Assembly: GCA_028551475.1 (NCBI GenBank)
Contig: CM052360.1
Coordinates: 2,158,501 to 2,222,500, forward strand
Length of the DNA stretch: 64,000 bases
Reading direction: 5' to 3'
Origin: Casuarina equisetifolia
Taxonomy: Eukaryota > Streptophyta > Magnoliopsida > Fagales > Casuarinaceae
Shown here: positions 48,986-59,754 of the stretch, in pieces
Layout: each line of letters opens with the position of its first letter
How positions within the stretch are numbered: the stretch's first letter is position 1
The notes under the pieces: model-generated
The model's database searches: none
The model's input: the letters and a program-made list of their open reading frames with translations, nothing else
Told to the model about the DNA's origin: nothing
Program-made: the position numbers and the translations under genes

Positions 48986-49127
48986 CATCTTAAACAGTTT
49001 TAAATCTACCACCATTGTCACAAAAAGATTTAAACAGAAGAATATTTCCGTTCAAAACAAAATGGCAAGCCACAGAAGCCTGATTCTTCTTGCACTTGTC
49101 TCTGTCTTCTTTCATTCCTCTCGTCTT

Positions 49128-49535
49128 AGAAGAAAATCAAGGAAAAGGAGAAGCTCAAGGCAGTTGAAACCGTGACAAGTGTATTTGGGTTTTACACTGA
49201 AAGTGAAATTAGAAACTTGCAGGAAAAACAAAACTACTATCTCTTATATACATGTTTGTAGCTGGTGAGCCGTTGGACTGCAACGGTTGGATTACAACGG
49301 GTTTATTGAATTTGAACTTGTGTTCTGCAACGAAGAAGTGTTCTTGACAGGCTGTGATGTGAGCCGTGATGCAGGGGCAAAGCATGACGCAGGGCGGCTC
49401 TGCAACTTTGTTTTAGGTAGCTTTATAGGTGCAGAGAGAGGTTTTGACTTTTCTACTTTGGGTAGTTTTCCACGGGCAGCTTTTTGTTTGGTTTTCTTAG
49501 TGGGAGAAGATATGACAGGTTTATTTCTGCTTTTA
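49128..49535 (-). repeat. 3' LTR of the copia element
   Basis: 408 bp, nearly identical to 53908-54315. The polyprotein frame ends inside it, near 49292. Its boundary with the host is uncertain by up to two bases because flank and LTR share AG. Confidence 0.93.
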
Positions 49536-52500
49536 CCCCCCCGCAAACTCGGAGGGGGTATTGTTGCCACGCCGAGTTTGGTTCGAAAGGAAAAGAATGA
49601 GAGTCTGGATAAGGGCTTGGTAAAGACATCGGCAAGCTGGCGGGAAGAAGGGACATAAACAGTAGTGAGTGAGCCAAGGGCAACTTTCTCTCGGACAAAA
49701 TGAAAATCAATGGATATATGTTTAGATTTCCCATGAATGAAAGGTTTTGTGGTGAGATATAGTGCGGAAATGTTGTCACAGTGAAGAATGGTGGGATGAG
49801 GCTGAGGGATGGCAAGGTCACGTAATAATGAGCAAATCCATGTAGACTCTGCAGCGGCAGAGGCAAGGCAGCGGTATTCAGCTTCAGTAGAAGACCGAGC
49901 AACAGTAGTTTGGCGCTTAGAGCTCCAAGAGACAAGATTGGCACCTAAGAAGAAACAAAACCCAGAAGTAGACCGGAAGGTAGTGCGGCAACCAGCCCAA
50001 TCAGCATCAGCAAACCCATATAAATCAAGAGAGCTCCTAGCATGAAAGTGAAGGCCAAGATCAGTGGTGCCATGAACATATCGGAGGACCCGTTTAAGGT
50101 TATGATGGTCAGCAAGTGTGGGGGCATGCATGGCCTGACAAAGCCGATTTACAGAAAAGGATAGGTCAGGTCGAGTTAATGTAAGGTATTGCAAGGCCCC
50201 TACCAAGCTGCGGAAGGTGGGAGGCTGAGGGAAAGGTGAAGAACCATTTTTCAAGTTTGGGGGCTTAGTTGGTAAAGGGGTGGAAATGGACTTGCAGAAA
50301 CCCATGTGAGCACGAGAAAGCAAGTCGGCAGCATATTGGCGTTGACTTAAATATAAGCCATTAGAGGTGCGGTGAACTTCTATCCCAAGAAAGAAGTGAA
50401 GATCACCCAATTGTTTAACAGGGAACTCAGAGCAAAGAGCCGTGACAAAGGACTCAATATGGAGATTTGAACTGTCGGTAACAATTAAGTCGTCGACATA
50501 TAAGAGAAGCCATAAATGGACATGTTCAGAATCATAGACAAAAAGAGAAGGATCATTATGAGAGGTCAAAAAGCCACGTTCAAGCATGAATGCAGTAAAC
50601 CGATCATACCAAGCGCGCGGGGCTTGCTTTAACCCGTATAAGGCACGCTGCAATTTGCAAACATATGTGGGATGATTGGGATCAATGTACCCAGGGGGTT
50701 GCTGCATAAAAACAGGTTGAGAAAGAGGACCATGCAAGAAGGCATTGTTGATGTCAAATTGTAGTAGAGGCCACTTGCGAACAAGAGCAACTGTGAGGAC
50801 AATCCGAATGGTAGTGTGGCGAACAACAGGAGAGAAAGTTTCAAGAAAGTCGATGCCCGCCTCTTGATGAAAGCCCTTGGCAACAAGCCGGGCTTTTAAG
50901 CGATCAACACTGCCGTCGGAGGAAAGTTTGGTCTTATAAACCCAACGGCAACCAACCAAGTTTTGGGACGGGTCAGGAGGAACCAAGTCCCAAGTTTGAT
51001 TACGAGACAAGGCTCGAATCTCTTCATCCATCGCAGCTTTCCAACCAGAGTGGAGAAGAGCGGCTTTAACAGAGGTGGGAGGTGCGGGCACAAGGTCGGC
51101 AGACAAAGCATATTTAGGATTTGGTTTGACAATGCCAGATTGACTACGCGTGATCATAGGATGGGTACGGTCAGAAGGAAAATTGTGAGGCAATTCGGAG
51201 GATGACGGAAAATTGTCAAGTTCAGTTGTAACAGGTCTGAAAGAAGAAAGAGATGGAGAGTTGGGCTCATTGGAAGGTAAGGGGTCATGTGGCCGAGTGG
51301 GGTGATAGGTTGGTGTGTCTGATTCAGTGGATTGACAAGTGTCCTGCAAAGGAGATGAGATGTCAACGTGTGGAGTGTCTAAAGGAGGAGAGAGGTTTAA
51401 AGAAGCCAAGTTTTGTTCAATAGAGTGAGACGTGGTTGTAGAGAAATCTGGCGGGGAATCAACATGTGAGAAATCTTGGGAAAGTGGGGTTGCATTTATT
51501 GAAGTGGGGGCCGACAAAGTAGGAGCTAGTGGAATAGGCGTAATGATTTCTCTTGGGACATGAGAGGTGCTTGATGGGTGAGATGACTTTCCAACTTGTT
51601 GGTGAAGAAATGGAAATGAATCTTCGTTGAAAATTACATGCCGTGAAATAAAGAGTTGGCCCGTAGGAATATGATAGCAGCGATATCCTTTGTGTCGAGG
51701 ACTATACCCAAGAAAGACACATTCAAGGGATCGAGGAGAGAGCTTATCTTGAGCCAGATGACGTAGATGAGGAAAACATGCACAACCAAAGGTGCGTAGA
51801 ATAAAATAATCAGGCTTTCTGTTATATAGTTTCTCATAGGGAGAGATCCAGTCCAATGACGCTGTAGGAAGTCGGTTAATGAGAAACATAGCAGTAGTAA
51901 ATGCATCATTCCAAAAGGCCTTGGGCATTCCAGATTGAAGAATAAGCGTTCTGCCTAATTCCGTAACATGCCTGTGCTTTCGCTCAGCAAGCCCATTCTG
52001 TTGAGGCGTATAAGGGCAAGAAAATTGTTGTAGGATACCGTGCTCAGATAAATAAGAGGTGAGCTTGTGACTGATAAATTCCCCACCGTTATCACTCTGG
52101 AAATTTTTAATAGGAAATCCAAGTTGCTTTTCTGCCATTAATCTAAAGTGAACAAAAATTTCAAAGAAGTCTGATTTCCGTTTAAGAGGGTACAACCATC
52201 CAAAACGACTAAAGTCGTCCACAAAAATTACATAGAAAGAAAAGCCATCTCGTGACAGAACAGGGGCAGGGCCCCATAAATCTGAATGCACACGTTCTAA
52301 AGGAACAGAAGCTCTAGTAGTGGATGCCAAAAAAGGAAGTTTTGTACTCTTCCCAGCACGACAATGAGTGCAGTGAGTTGTAGAGGCTCCTTTGATAGAA
52401 ATCAGACGATGTTTCTTGAGAGAGTTTAATACTTCAACATTAGGATGGCCAAGACGTGAGTGCCAAGTGCTCCATGGAACTACCCGCTGCCTGGAGGAGA

Positions 52501-53860
52501 AAAGGGTTGAGTCACCATGAGTTGGCAACAAGTAGAGTTGGCCACGCTTAACTCCCTTGGCCAGCACTTGTTTGCTCTGCAAATCCTTAATATAAAAGGA
52601 AGAAGAGTTAAACTCAACTGAGCATGGAAAATCTTTAGTAAGCTGGGAGACCGAGAGCAAATCCTTCTTAATATCAGGAGCAACCAGAACAGTTTTCAAA
52701 GGAATGGATCCTTTTATTGTGGTTACACCAACGTGGGAGATAGGAAGCAAGGTACCATCTCCAATCATAATACCGTCAGAACCAGAGTATGGAGTAGAGG
52801 TTTTTAACTTACCAGGATCGTCCACAATATGAGTAGAGGCAGCAGAATCAGCTACCCAGTCAACCTCCATGGGTTCTGGCACATGTTGAGCAGTGAGAGC
52901 AACAGGGACCTCTTGATGTTGGTAGCTATGGTCAAAACGCTTAAAGCACTGCAAAGCAGTGTGACCACGTCGGAAACAAATCTGACAAACAGCTGGAGGG
53001 CGCGTACCTTGATTTTGTTGCCTGAAGGAGGCGGACTGAGAGGAGTTAGCTCGTTGGTGCCCTGGTTTCTGTTGGCCTCCTCGATTTGTTTGAGCAGCTG
53101 AGTTAAAACCGCGGCCTTGGGAAGAGAAATGTGGACCAGAGCGACCACCCCCTCTAGAGCTTCGTCCACCTCCTCGCTGATTTCGTTGAGAAACAAAGGC
53201 AGCGTGCTCTCCTGAGTGCTGATTGTATTTAATCAAATGAGCTTCATAAACCTGAAGCTGAGATATGACATCATCAAAGGATGGCATTGGAGGCCTTGAC
53301 ATGGAGACCCGAAAGGGTTCATAATCCCGTCCAAGGCTTTCCAAAAGGCTGTATGTTTTGCCAGTATCAGACATAGGCTTTCCGATTGAGGATAACTGAT
53401 TTAGAATAGTTCTGAAATCAGTCAAAAAGGCTGTCAAGGGACGTGAACCCTTTTCAAGATGATTAAGTTGGGAGAGTAAGTCATACTCCCTAGTTTCGGA
53501 TTTCTTGGCAAAACGGTTTGCCAAGGCATCCCAAATCTCTTTGGCTGTTTCCAGCTCAAAGATATAGCCAAAGATTTCTTCAGAAAGTGACCCAATAAGC
53601 CATGATCTTACTAGATCATCCGTTTGTTCCCAAGATGCAAAATCTGGATTGTCTTCCTCGTTCCCATTTGTGGTCACCTTCTTAGAAGGTTTGGCAGCTT
53701 CGCCTGTTAGAAACCCAAGAACTTTCTGGGTTTTGGCAAGAGACTTGACCTGGGTTACCCACGGCAAGTAGTTCAACTCTGTGAGCTTTATGTTCACAAA
53801 GTTGGCGACATTGATGGTATTAGGATAGGGGAATCGGGGCTGGTTTTGGGAATTCTCCAT
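49292..53860 (-). CDS. Copia gag-pol polyprotein
   Basis: A single frame of 1522 codons inside the young copia element. Domains in order, rough residues: gag (1-250), CCHC zinc knuckle CQICFRRGHTALQC (about 291-304), aspartic protease (about 335-345), GAG-pre-integrase HSRLGHPN, integrase core with HSDLWGP and SDNGGEF (about 520-700), reverse transcriptase with ARLVAKGF and YVDDL (about 960-1200), and RNase H with RSSTEAEYRCLA (about 1260-1420). Length and order fit plant Ty1/copia elements. The lineage is not fixed by eye; Ale/Retrofit-like is possible. Confidence 0.93.
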   Translation of the reverse strand: MENSQNQPRFPYPNTINVANFVNIKLTELNYLPWVTQVKSLAKTQKVLGFLTGEAAKPSKKVTTNGNEEDNPDFASWEQTDDLVRSWLIGSLSEEIFGYIFELETAKEIWDALANRFAKKSETREYDLLSQLNHLEKGSRPLTAFLTDFRTILNQLSSIGKPMSDTGKTYSLLESLGRDYEPFRVSMSRPPMPSFDDVISQLQVYEAHLIKYNQHSGEHAAFVSQRNQRGGGRSSRGGGRSGPHFSSQGRGFNSAAQTNRGGQQKPGHQRANSSQSASFRQQNQGTRPPAVCQICFRRGHTALQCFKRFDHSYQHQEVPVALTAQHVPEPMEVDWVADSAASTHIVDDPGKLKTSTPYSGSDGIMIGDGTLLPISHVGVTTIKGSIPLKTVLVAPDIKKDLLSVSQLTKDFPCSVEFNSSSFYIKDLQSKQVLAKGVKRGQLYLLPTHGDSTLFSSRQRVVPWSTWHSRLGHPNVEVLNSLKKHRLISIKGASTTHCTHCRAGKSTKLPFLASTTRASVPLERVHSDLWGPAPVLSRDGFSFYVIFVDDFSRFGWLYPLKRKSDFFEIFVHFRLMAEKQLGFPIKNFQSDNGGEFISHKLTSYLSEHGILQQFSCPYTPQQNGLAERKHRHVTELGRTLILQSGMPKAFWNDAFTTAMFLINRLPTASLDWISPYEKLYNRKPDYFILRTFGCACFPHLRHLAQDKLSPRSLECVFLGYSPRHKGYRCYHIPTGQLFISRHVIFNEDSFPFLHQQVGKSSHPSSTSHVPREIITPIPLAPTLSAPTSINATPLSQDFSHVDSPPDFSTTTSHSIEQNLASLNLSPPLDTPHVDISSPLQDTCQSTESDTPTYHPTRPHDPLPSNEPNSPSLSSFRPVTTELDNFPSSSELPHNFPSDRTHPMITRSQSGIVKPNPKYALSADLVPAPPTSVKAALLHSGWKAAMDEEIRALSRNQTWDLVPPDPSQNLVGCRWVYKTKLSSDGSVDRLKARLVAKGFHQEAGIDFLETFSPVVRHTTIRIVLTVALVRKWPLLQFDINNAFLHGPLSQPVFMQQPPGYIDPNHPTYVCKLQRALYGLKQAPRAWYDRFTAFMLERGFLTSHNDPSLFVYDSEHVHLWLLLYVDDLIVTDSSNLHIESFVTALCSEFPVKQLGDLHFFLGIEVHRTSNGLYLSQRQYAADLLSRAHMGFCKSISTPLPTKPPNLKNGSSPFPQPPTFRSLVGALQYLTLTRPDLSFSVNRLCQAMHAPTLADHHNLKRVLRYVHGTTDLGLHFHARSSLDLYGFADADWAGCRTTFRSTSGFCFFLGANLVSWSSKRQTTVARSSTEAEYRCLASAAAESTWICSLLRDLAIPQPHPTILHCDNISALYLTTKPFIHGKSKHISIDFHFVREKVALGSLTTVYVPSSRQLADVFTKPLSRLSFFSFRTKLGVATIPPPSLRGGKSRNKPVISSPTKKTKQKAARGKLPKVEKSKPLSAPIKLPKTKLQSRPASCFAPASRLTSQPVKNTSSLQNTSSNSINPL

Positions 53861-53907
53861 GGAGGAAAAAAAAAATCACGATTGCCTTGGTGTTGGCTCT
53901 GATACCA

Positions 53908-54315
53908 AGAAGAAAATCAAGGAAAAGGAGAAGCTCAAGGCAGTTGAAACCGTGACAAGTGTATTTGGGTTTTACACTGAAAGTGAAATTAGAAACTTGC
54001 AGGAAAAACAAAACTACTATCTCTTATATACATGTTTGTAGCTGGTGAGCCGTTGGACTGCAACGGTTGGATTACAACGGGTTTATTGAATTTGAACTTG
54101 TGTTCTGCAACGAAGAAGTGTTCTTGACAGGCTGTGATGTGAGCCGTGATGCAGGGGCAAAGCATGACGCAGGGCGGCTCTGCAACTTTGTTTTAGGTAG
54201 CTTTATAGGTGCAGAGAGAGGTTTTGACTTTTCTACTTTGGGTAGTTTTCCACAGGCAGCTTTTTGTTTGGTTTTCTTAGTGGGAGAAGATATGACAGGT
54301 TTATTTCTGCTTTTA
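53908..54315 (-). repeat. 5' LTR of the copia element
   Basis: 408 bp, directly followed (minus strand) by the tRNA-Met primer site. One visible difference from the 3' LTR. It abuts the PG4 exon on the right with the GTCTT duplication. Confidence 0.93.
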
Positions 54316-55592
54316 GTCTTAGCCGCACCAGTGACTTACAACGTGGTGGGTTTGGGAACCAAAGGCGATGGAAAGACAGACTCAACCCGGGCTTTCCTTG
54401 CTGCATGGACAAAATTTTGCGCCTTGCAAAAGCCGGCCTCCATTTAGGCGCCGGCCCGGAAATTCTAACTCCGGCAGTTGCTTTTCACTGGGCCTTGCAA
54501 AAACACAGGGATCTTCATACACAACGATGGCACGCTTGTGGCCCCATCGGACTATGAGGTCCTCGGAAACGCCGGTAGCTGGCTCGCGTTCCAGAAAGTA
54601 AAAGGAGTTAAAGTGTCAGGGGGGGAATCTTGATGGGAAAGGCACTAGCTTGTGGGATTGTAAGGCCTCAGGAATGACTTTCCCCATCGAAGCAACGGTA
54701 TAATGGATTACCAACTTTCCCTTTTATTGTTTTTGGGGTGTAGACGTCGTGTACATTGGAAGATGGTTTCCTAAGTTCAAGTTTTGAAGGTTGGTGTTTC
54801 TCTAGCCAGTTTGTTCGTAGTGGAGAAGAAAAGTCATATTAGAATTTGGGATATTTGGGATTAACCCCATGTTCTCGACTGAATATTTGTTTTTTGCATC
54901 TTTAAGCTATCCCTGTAATGACCATCTAAGTTTTTAATTATATCTCAAATGTGATAGCAGCAAGCTTGCTGCCCAAAGTAGTGGCGACGTCAAAGTTCCT
55001 GCTATTTGCTTAGGCTTCTAATTCTTGCGTTAACCGCTCCATCCTTTAAGCCAAGATCATGTTCCACTGTTGTTAATAAATATTACTTATCCTTTACTTT
55101 TACAATATAATAATTGGAGCTTTGTGGTGTCCAGGCAAGCAGACAGTGCTATTTTCCAACCTCAACAACATCGTGGTCAGTAGATTAACCTCCCTAAATA
55201 GCCAAATGTTCCACATCGTCGTTAATGGCTGCCAAAACCTGAAAATTAAAGTGGTCAACGTCGTGACCGGGAACGACTGCATTTTAATTGGTCCCGGTGC
55301 CACCAACTTGTGGATCAAGAACGTTGTATGTGGACCTGGCCATGGAATTAGGTGAAAGATATCGTTGTTATCATTTTGAAAATCAATCATATGTTTTAAT
55401 GTACCGAGTTATACTAAATTGGGCATGGATTTGGCTGGCCGGCGTAGCATTGGGAGCGTGGGAAAGGACCTGAAAGAGGCCGGCGTGCAGAACGTGACGG
55501 TGAAAACAGTTACCTTCAGCCGCACTCAGAATGGGGCAAGGATTAAATCTTGGGCAAGGCCCAACAATGGTTTTGCTAAGCACATTCTTTTC

Positions 55593-56372
55593 TGTTAGAA
55601 TGATTTACTTACCGTGGAAACTACAGTGGTAGAAATATTTCTATTTAGAAAGATATAAACAAAGATAGTGTCAAAGAAAAATAGCATAAAATATTAAAAA
55701 GATATATTCTTTATTTTAAAATCAACTTGTAAGAAAAGAAAATATATTTACATATAATAAATACAATAAATCAGTAAATTAATAATGTGAAAAATACACA
55801 TTAAACTTCAATATGCCCTTTCCTTTCAAATGTGAAAAGTTGCTTCTCACAAAAACCTATTCATTCACGAATAAAGAAAGAAACACACGGAAGAATCCAA
55901 TAAAAAGAACAAAAAAAGAACGCATTAAAAACTCGACCATAATGGTTGTGGACACTATGGAAAGGACCACAATGGTCCCAACTCTCACTGCCACTTAAAT
56001 TTCTCGACCAACCGGACGTTGGGCCTGAAGTCTGTCATAAAGTCTTAAGTGATAAATTTTGTCTGCATGCATATACCATTTCTGTCTTCACGGTCAACCT
56101 GGAATTCGCACCGTTCTGTGAAGAATGTGGCCGACATTGACTCAATAATGTAAGGAAATTTCCTCGGCTTTGTCTTCCTCTTGGAATTTTACCTACCTCA
56201 CCATAAGAAGCAAAAGAAGAAAAGGCTTTGCACATTCCTCTGAAAGTGCAAGGCACCATTAGTTTTCCCTTTGCTCGTTTTTGACCACTCTGGGTTTCTC
56301 TGTTCCTCTTACTGCGTAGTCCAGATCGTTGAATAGCATACTATAAGAAACGTTTCATCTCCGTACTACTAC
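55593..56372. other. PG4 3' flank and upstream region of the BIR-like gene
   Basis: 55593-55720 matches DNA downstream of PG3 (47070-47260) and marks the deletion join in PG4. The rest is AT-rich and then becomes the leader of the receptor gene. No other gene was seen. Confidence 0.5.
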
Positions 56373-59300
56373 ATGCTGCTGAAACCTCGAAAGCAGATGG
56401 CTCTTAATGCTGGAGCTTTTCTCATGCTGGACGTTCTTGTTTGCTCAGTGCTAGCTGCGTTCAGTGATGGTTATGGAGCGCAGAGTGATGCCTCTTGTTT
56501 GATATCGATCAAAGAATCCTTGGAAGATCCTCTGAGTCGTTTAGCTTCTTGGACCTTCAACAATCTTACAGAAGGTGCCCTTTGTGAGTATGTTGGGGTC
56601 AGTTGTGGCGGCCTATCTGAGAATGTGGTATCCAGTATTCGACTTCACAACATGGGGCTCAAGGGCGAGTTCCCTCGGGGCGTTGAGAACTGCCGGGAAC
56701 TACTAAATTTAGACCTTTCAGGAAACGATCTTGCAGGGTCGATTCCACATGATATCGGTGAAAGAGTAGTGCTTGTAAAGATGCTTGATCTCTCAAACAA
56801 TGGCTTCTCCGGGAATATCCCATCTAGCATCGGGGGCTGCTCCGACCTGCAGATCCTTAAACTCGAAAACAACAGGCTGACGGGTCAAATCCCTCCGCAA
56901 CTCAGCCATCTTGCCGGGCTAATTGTGTTTAGTGTAGCTAATAATCTGTTGTCAGGGCCGGTGCCGGACTTCGTCGGCATCAGCTTTTCGGCTGATAGCT
57001 ACGCTAATAATAGCAAACTTTGTGGAGGGCCTTTGGGGTTCTGTAAGAAGCATGAGTGGAACTACGAACCTTCTTTCAAAAGTGGTTTTGTAGTTGGTTT
57101 TGTGGTTTATGCATTGATTTATACAACTATTTTTATGTCCTACTTTAAGCCTTCCGTGGGTTCGAAGAAGAAGAAGAAGAATAAGATGACACAGATGAAG
57201 ATGAAGAAGTTGACGGCAAGGAGGAAGAACAAGAGCAAAGAAACTCAGTTACCAACTCAGCAGCTCCGATGCAAATGGAGCAAAGAGGTAATCTCCCAGT
57301 GTCTTTTTGTCGGGTGTCCCACATTTGCCATGATATTTTATGTGCGTAAAGATATTTTCCTCCTTTAGAAACAACTTTAAAATATATATATTGTGAATTA
57401 AATGTTCGTGTAGAATGTTTCTCTAATCACAACATAAGAAATTATGTTAAAATTTAATATCTCATATTATTGGTAGACTAATATGTTGTAATTATTGAAA
57501 ACAAAAACTTCTTTGAGAAAAAAATTAGATCATCTAAACTATTTATGTTTGTAATAGAAAAATCTTAAGAATAAAAAGAAATATGATTGGATTGTAATTA
57601 TTTTCAGAAGAGTCAATTTATTAAAACAAAAAAATGATTATATGTAAATAAATGTAGTAAATACCTAATGAATGCACATACAAACTAATACCAAAATTGT
57701 AACAGATATTCTAATATCTCACTTTAGTTATGTTTGAATTTAGGAATAAGATAAAGTTTCCGCCTTTCATAGTGGACTTACTTTTTTCTTCTAGTAATGA
57801 ATGACTTGGTGAACTGACTTTTTGTCAAAAGGTAATGATGCTGCAAAAGGCAGCACAGGCATGTGCTAATGGAACTTGTTAAGGATATTTTTGGGCGTTG
57901 TAAGCCATTCCACTTAATGAACTAGAATTCAATTAAAAAAAAAAAGAGTAGATACATCAATAAATAAGAACGGTGGCAGGGAGTTATTTACATTATCTAA
58001 ATTAAAATATTTTGTAAATAAAAAATATTTTATTATAAACTGGCTAAAGAAATAAATGAACCTTTTAATGGCATTTCATAGCACATATTAAAAAGCTAGT
58101 GTCCCATTTATATACAATTCACTGCTTGTAAGGAGATTTATTACCTTCAATACGAAGCTTACAGTTTATATTGGTTACAAGAGGATATTTTAATAATCAT
58201 GTGTTTTGTCCACATCATCTAAATCTTATTTAAGAATTTTTTTGTTGAAAAATAGTAATAAAAATTTCTTTAAGTTGATTTTAAGAAGAAAATAAACCTT
58301 TTAATATAAATTCACCAAAACGTTTCAATTTACTAGTCTTAGATATTGAAATAGTTGTTTTTCTCTTTATTCAGACATACTCGAGTTTGTCATTTCATTC
58401 ATTTTAAATTCCACTTACTTTATCTTCAGTATTAATGCAGAATGATTTGGTCTGCAGCTTTTTGTATGCGAGGGGATAATTAAGAACATGGATTTTGATC
58501 AACTTAGTGAAGCAACAAACAATTTTGGTGAACAGAATATCATTGGACAGGGAAAAAGGGGGACGATGTACCAGGCAATGCTTCCTGATGGTACTTTCCT
58601 CGCAGTCAAGAGGTTTGATGACCCTTGGCGATTCGAGAATCAGTTTACGTCGGAGCTCATACTTCTCAGCAAGTTGATGCACGTCAACTTTGTTCCCCTC
58701 TTGGGGTTCTGCCGAGAAATGCAAGAAGGAATTCTTATATACAAATACATATCAAATGGAAATCTACATGATCGGCTTGAGGCTGTGAGAGAGAGGGCTA
58801 CGAGCTTGGAATGCCCATTACGGGTTAAAATTGCAGTTGGTGTAGCGAGAGGCTTGGCCTGGATTCACCACCAATGCAACTTGCGAACACAACTCCATCT
58901 TGAGATCAGCTCAAAACGTATTTTACTTGATCAGAATTTCGAGCCCATTATATCGAGATTTGGAGGGTTGATGTTCATGAACTCTGATGAGATTGATTCA
59001 AGTGAGAATTTCTCCGGGGAGTTGCAACTTCTAAAGAAGGATTTATATAGCTTCGGAGTGGTTCTTCTCGAGCTAGTTACAGGCAAGGCCCATGTGACTG
59101 GTGTTGCCGACAGTCTGGAGGCTAACTTGGTGCAAAGGAATAATCATGTTTCAACGTTCTCACCTGTTGTTTCTAATCTCATTGATAAGTCTTTGATGGG
59201 AAAAGGATATGATCATGAGATCTTTGACTTCCTTGGGATTGCGTGCGACTGTCTGCGGCCCTTTCCTGATCTAAGGTTGACGCTGGTTGAAGTGTACAAA

Positions 59301-59402
59301 TCATTGAGTGTTGTCGGTAAGAGACATGACTTGGAGACAGTAAAATCATTCAAGCAGCCTGAAACTACTGCTAGTGTCACTAGTGACAGTGGGAATTATT
59401 GA
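56373..59402 (+). CDS. Inactive LRR receptor-like kinase, BIR type
   Basis: Membrane receptor pseudokinase resembling the BAK1-interacting receptor (BIR/At1g27190) group, which restrains or tunes BAK1-dependent immune signalling. Exon 1 (56373-57287) and exon 2 (58458-59402) join in phase 0 to 619 residues, the usual BIR length. N-terminal signal peptide, LRRNT (SDASCLISIKESLEDP), about four LRRs (LDLSGNDLAGSIP, LDLSNNGFSGNIP, LKLENNRLTGQIP), a membrane span near 230-255, a Lys-rich juxtamembrane stretch, and a kinase domain from about 320. The VAIK-type Lys is kept (K356), but HRD is replaced by HLE (452-454) and DFG by RFG (472-474), so catalysis is not expected. A second in-frame Met at 56397 is an alternative start. 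The frame is intact. Confidence 0.9.
57765..58050 (+). repeat. Intronic repeat shared with 60612-60900
   Basis: Within the receptor intron. Shared order of phrases with 60612-60900: GTGGACTT, GAGTGACTTGG / GAATGACTTGG, GGGCGTTGTAAG, then GAACGGYGG-AGGAGTTA / GGGAGTTA. It is diverged and possibly an old dispersed element. The rest of the intron (57288-58457) is AT-rich and featureless. Confidence 0.45.
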
Positions 59403-59754
59403 GGTCGAGTGAGTTGAAGACACTATTGGGAAGATAATACTAAACTACTTAAACGATGTTGATTTGTTAATCTTGACAACGCATAATTCGAAAGGGTCGG
59501 TTGGCTAAATATGCCATGCTTGCCCTTGACAAAAAGAATTAAAAAAAAAAAAAAGCAAGACATAACTCAATCCAATACTATCAATTTATTGCCGTACATT
59601 GTTTGTGTCAACAAAGCAAATTATTAGATTTGTGGATCATGAACTCATCAAATTTTGCAACATTCTAGCTTTCACATTGAATTGAATTCAATCTCTAAAT
59701 CAATCAATCTTTCCTTCTTAACCTATTCATCAATTCTTCAAAAAAAGCATTTTT
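59403..59754. other. Intergenic DNA after the BIR-like gene
   Basis: AT-rich 3' flank with an A-run near 59540. No feature was recognised. Confidence 0.4.

Larger units (their letters stand above)
49128..54315 (-). mobile_element. Whole-looking Ty1/copia LTR retrotransposon in PG4 exon 1
   Basis: Minus-oriented element of 5188 bp with LTRs at 49128-49535 (3') and 53908-54315 (5'), flanked by the target duplication GTCTT (49123-49127 and 54316-54320). A primer site TGGTATCAGAGCCA (53894-53907), matching initiator tRNA-Met, adjoins the 5' LTR, and a G-rich polypurine tract lies at about 49536-49543. One long open polyprotein frame lies between. The LTRs show a single visible difference over 408 bp, so the insertion is very young, probably a few hundred thousand years or less. 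LTR ends read TA...CT rather than TG...CA. It looks whole. Confidence 0.95.
49062..55592 (+). pseudogene. PG4: exopolygalacturonase pseudogene split by a copia element
   Basis: Exon 1 starts at 49062 (MASHRSL-like signal peptide), is cut in the signal-peptide coding part by a retroelement and resumes at 54321-54697. Exon 2 is 55143-55351 and the exon 3 remnant 55448-55592. Independent damage in the host gene: two bases fewer than PG3 just before the insertion site; a stop (CATTTAGGC) at about 54446; an extra G run near 54620; an 81-bp in-frame loss in exon 2 that removes the NTDGIH active-site segment, with GDD reading GND; and loss of the end of exon 3 and all of exon 4, joined directly to sequence found downstream of PG3. 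It cannot make an active enzyme. Confidence 0.92.

Noticed and set aside
49287-49658. Plus-strand frames in the two copia LTRs (also 54067-54447)
   Set aside because: The same frame occurs in both LTR copies and has no domain. It is a shadow of LTR sequence.
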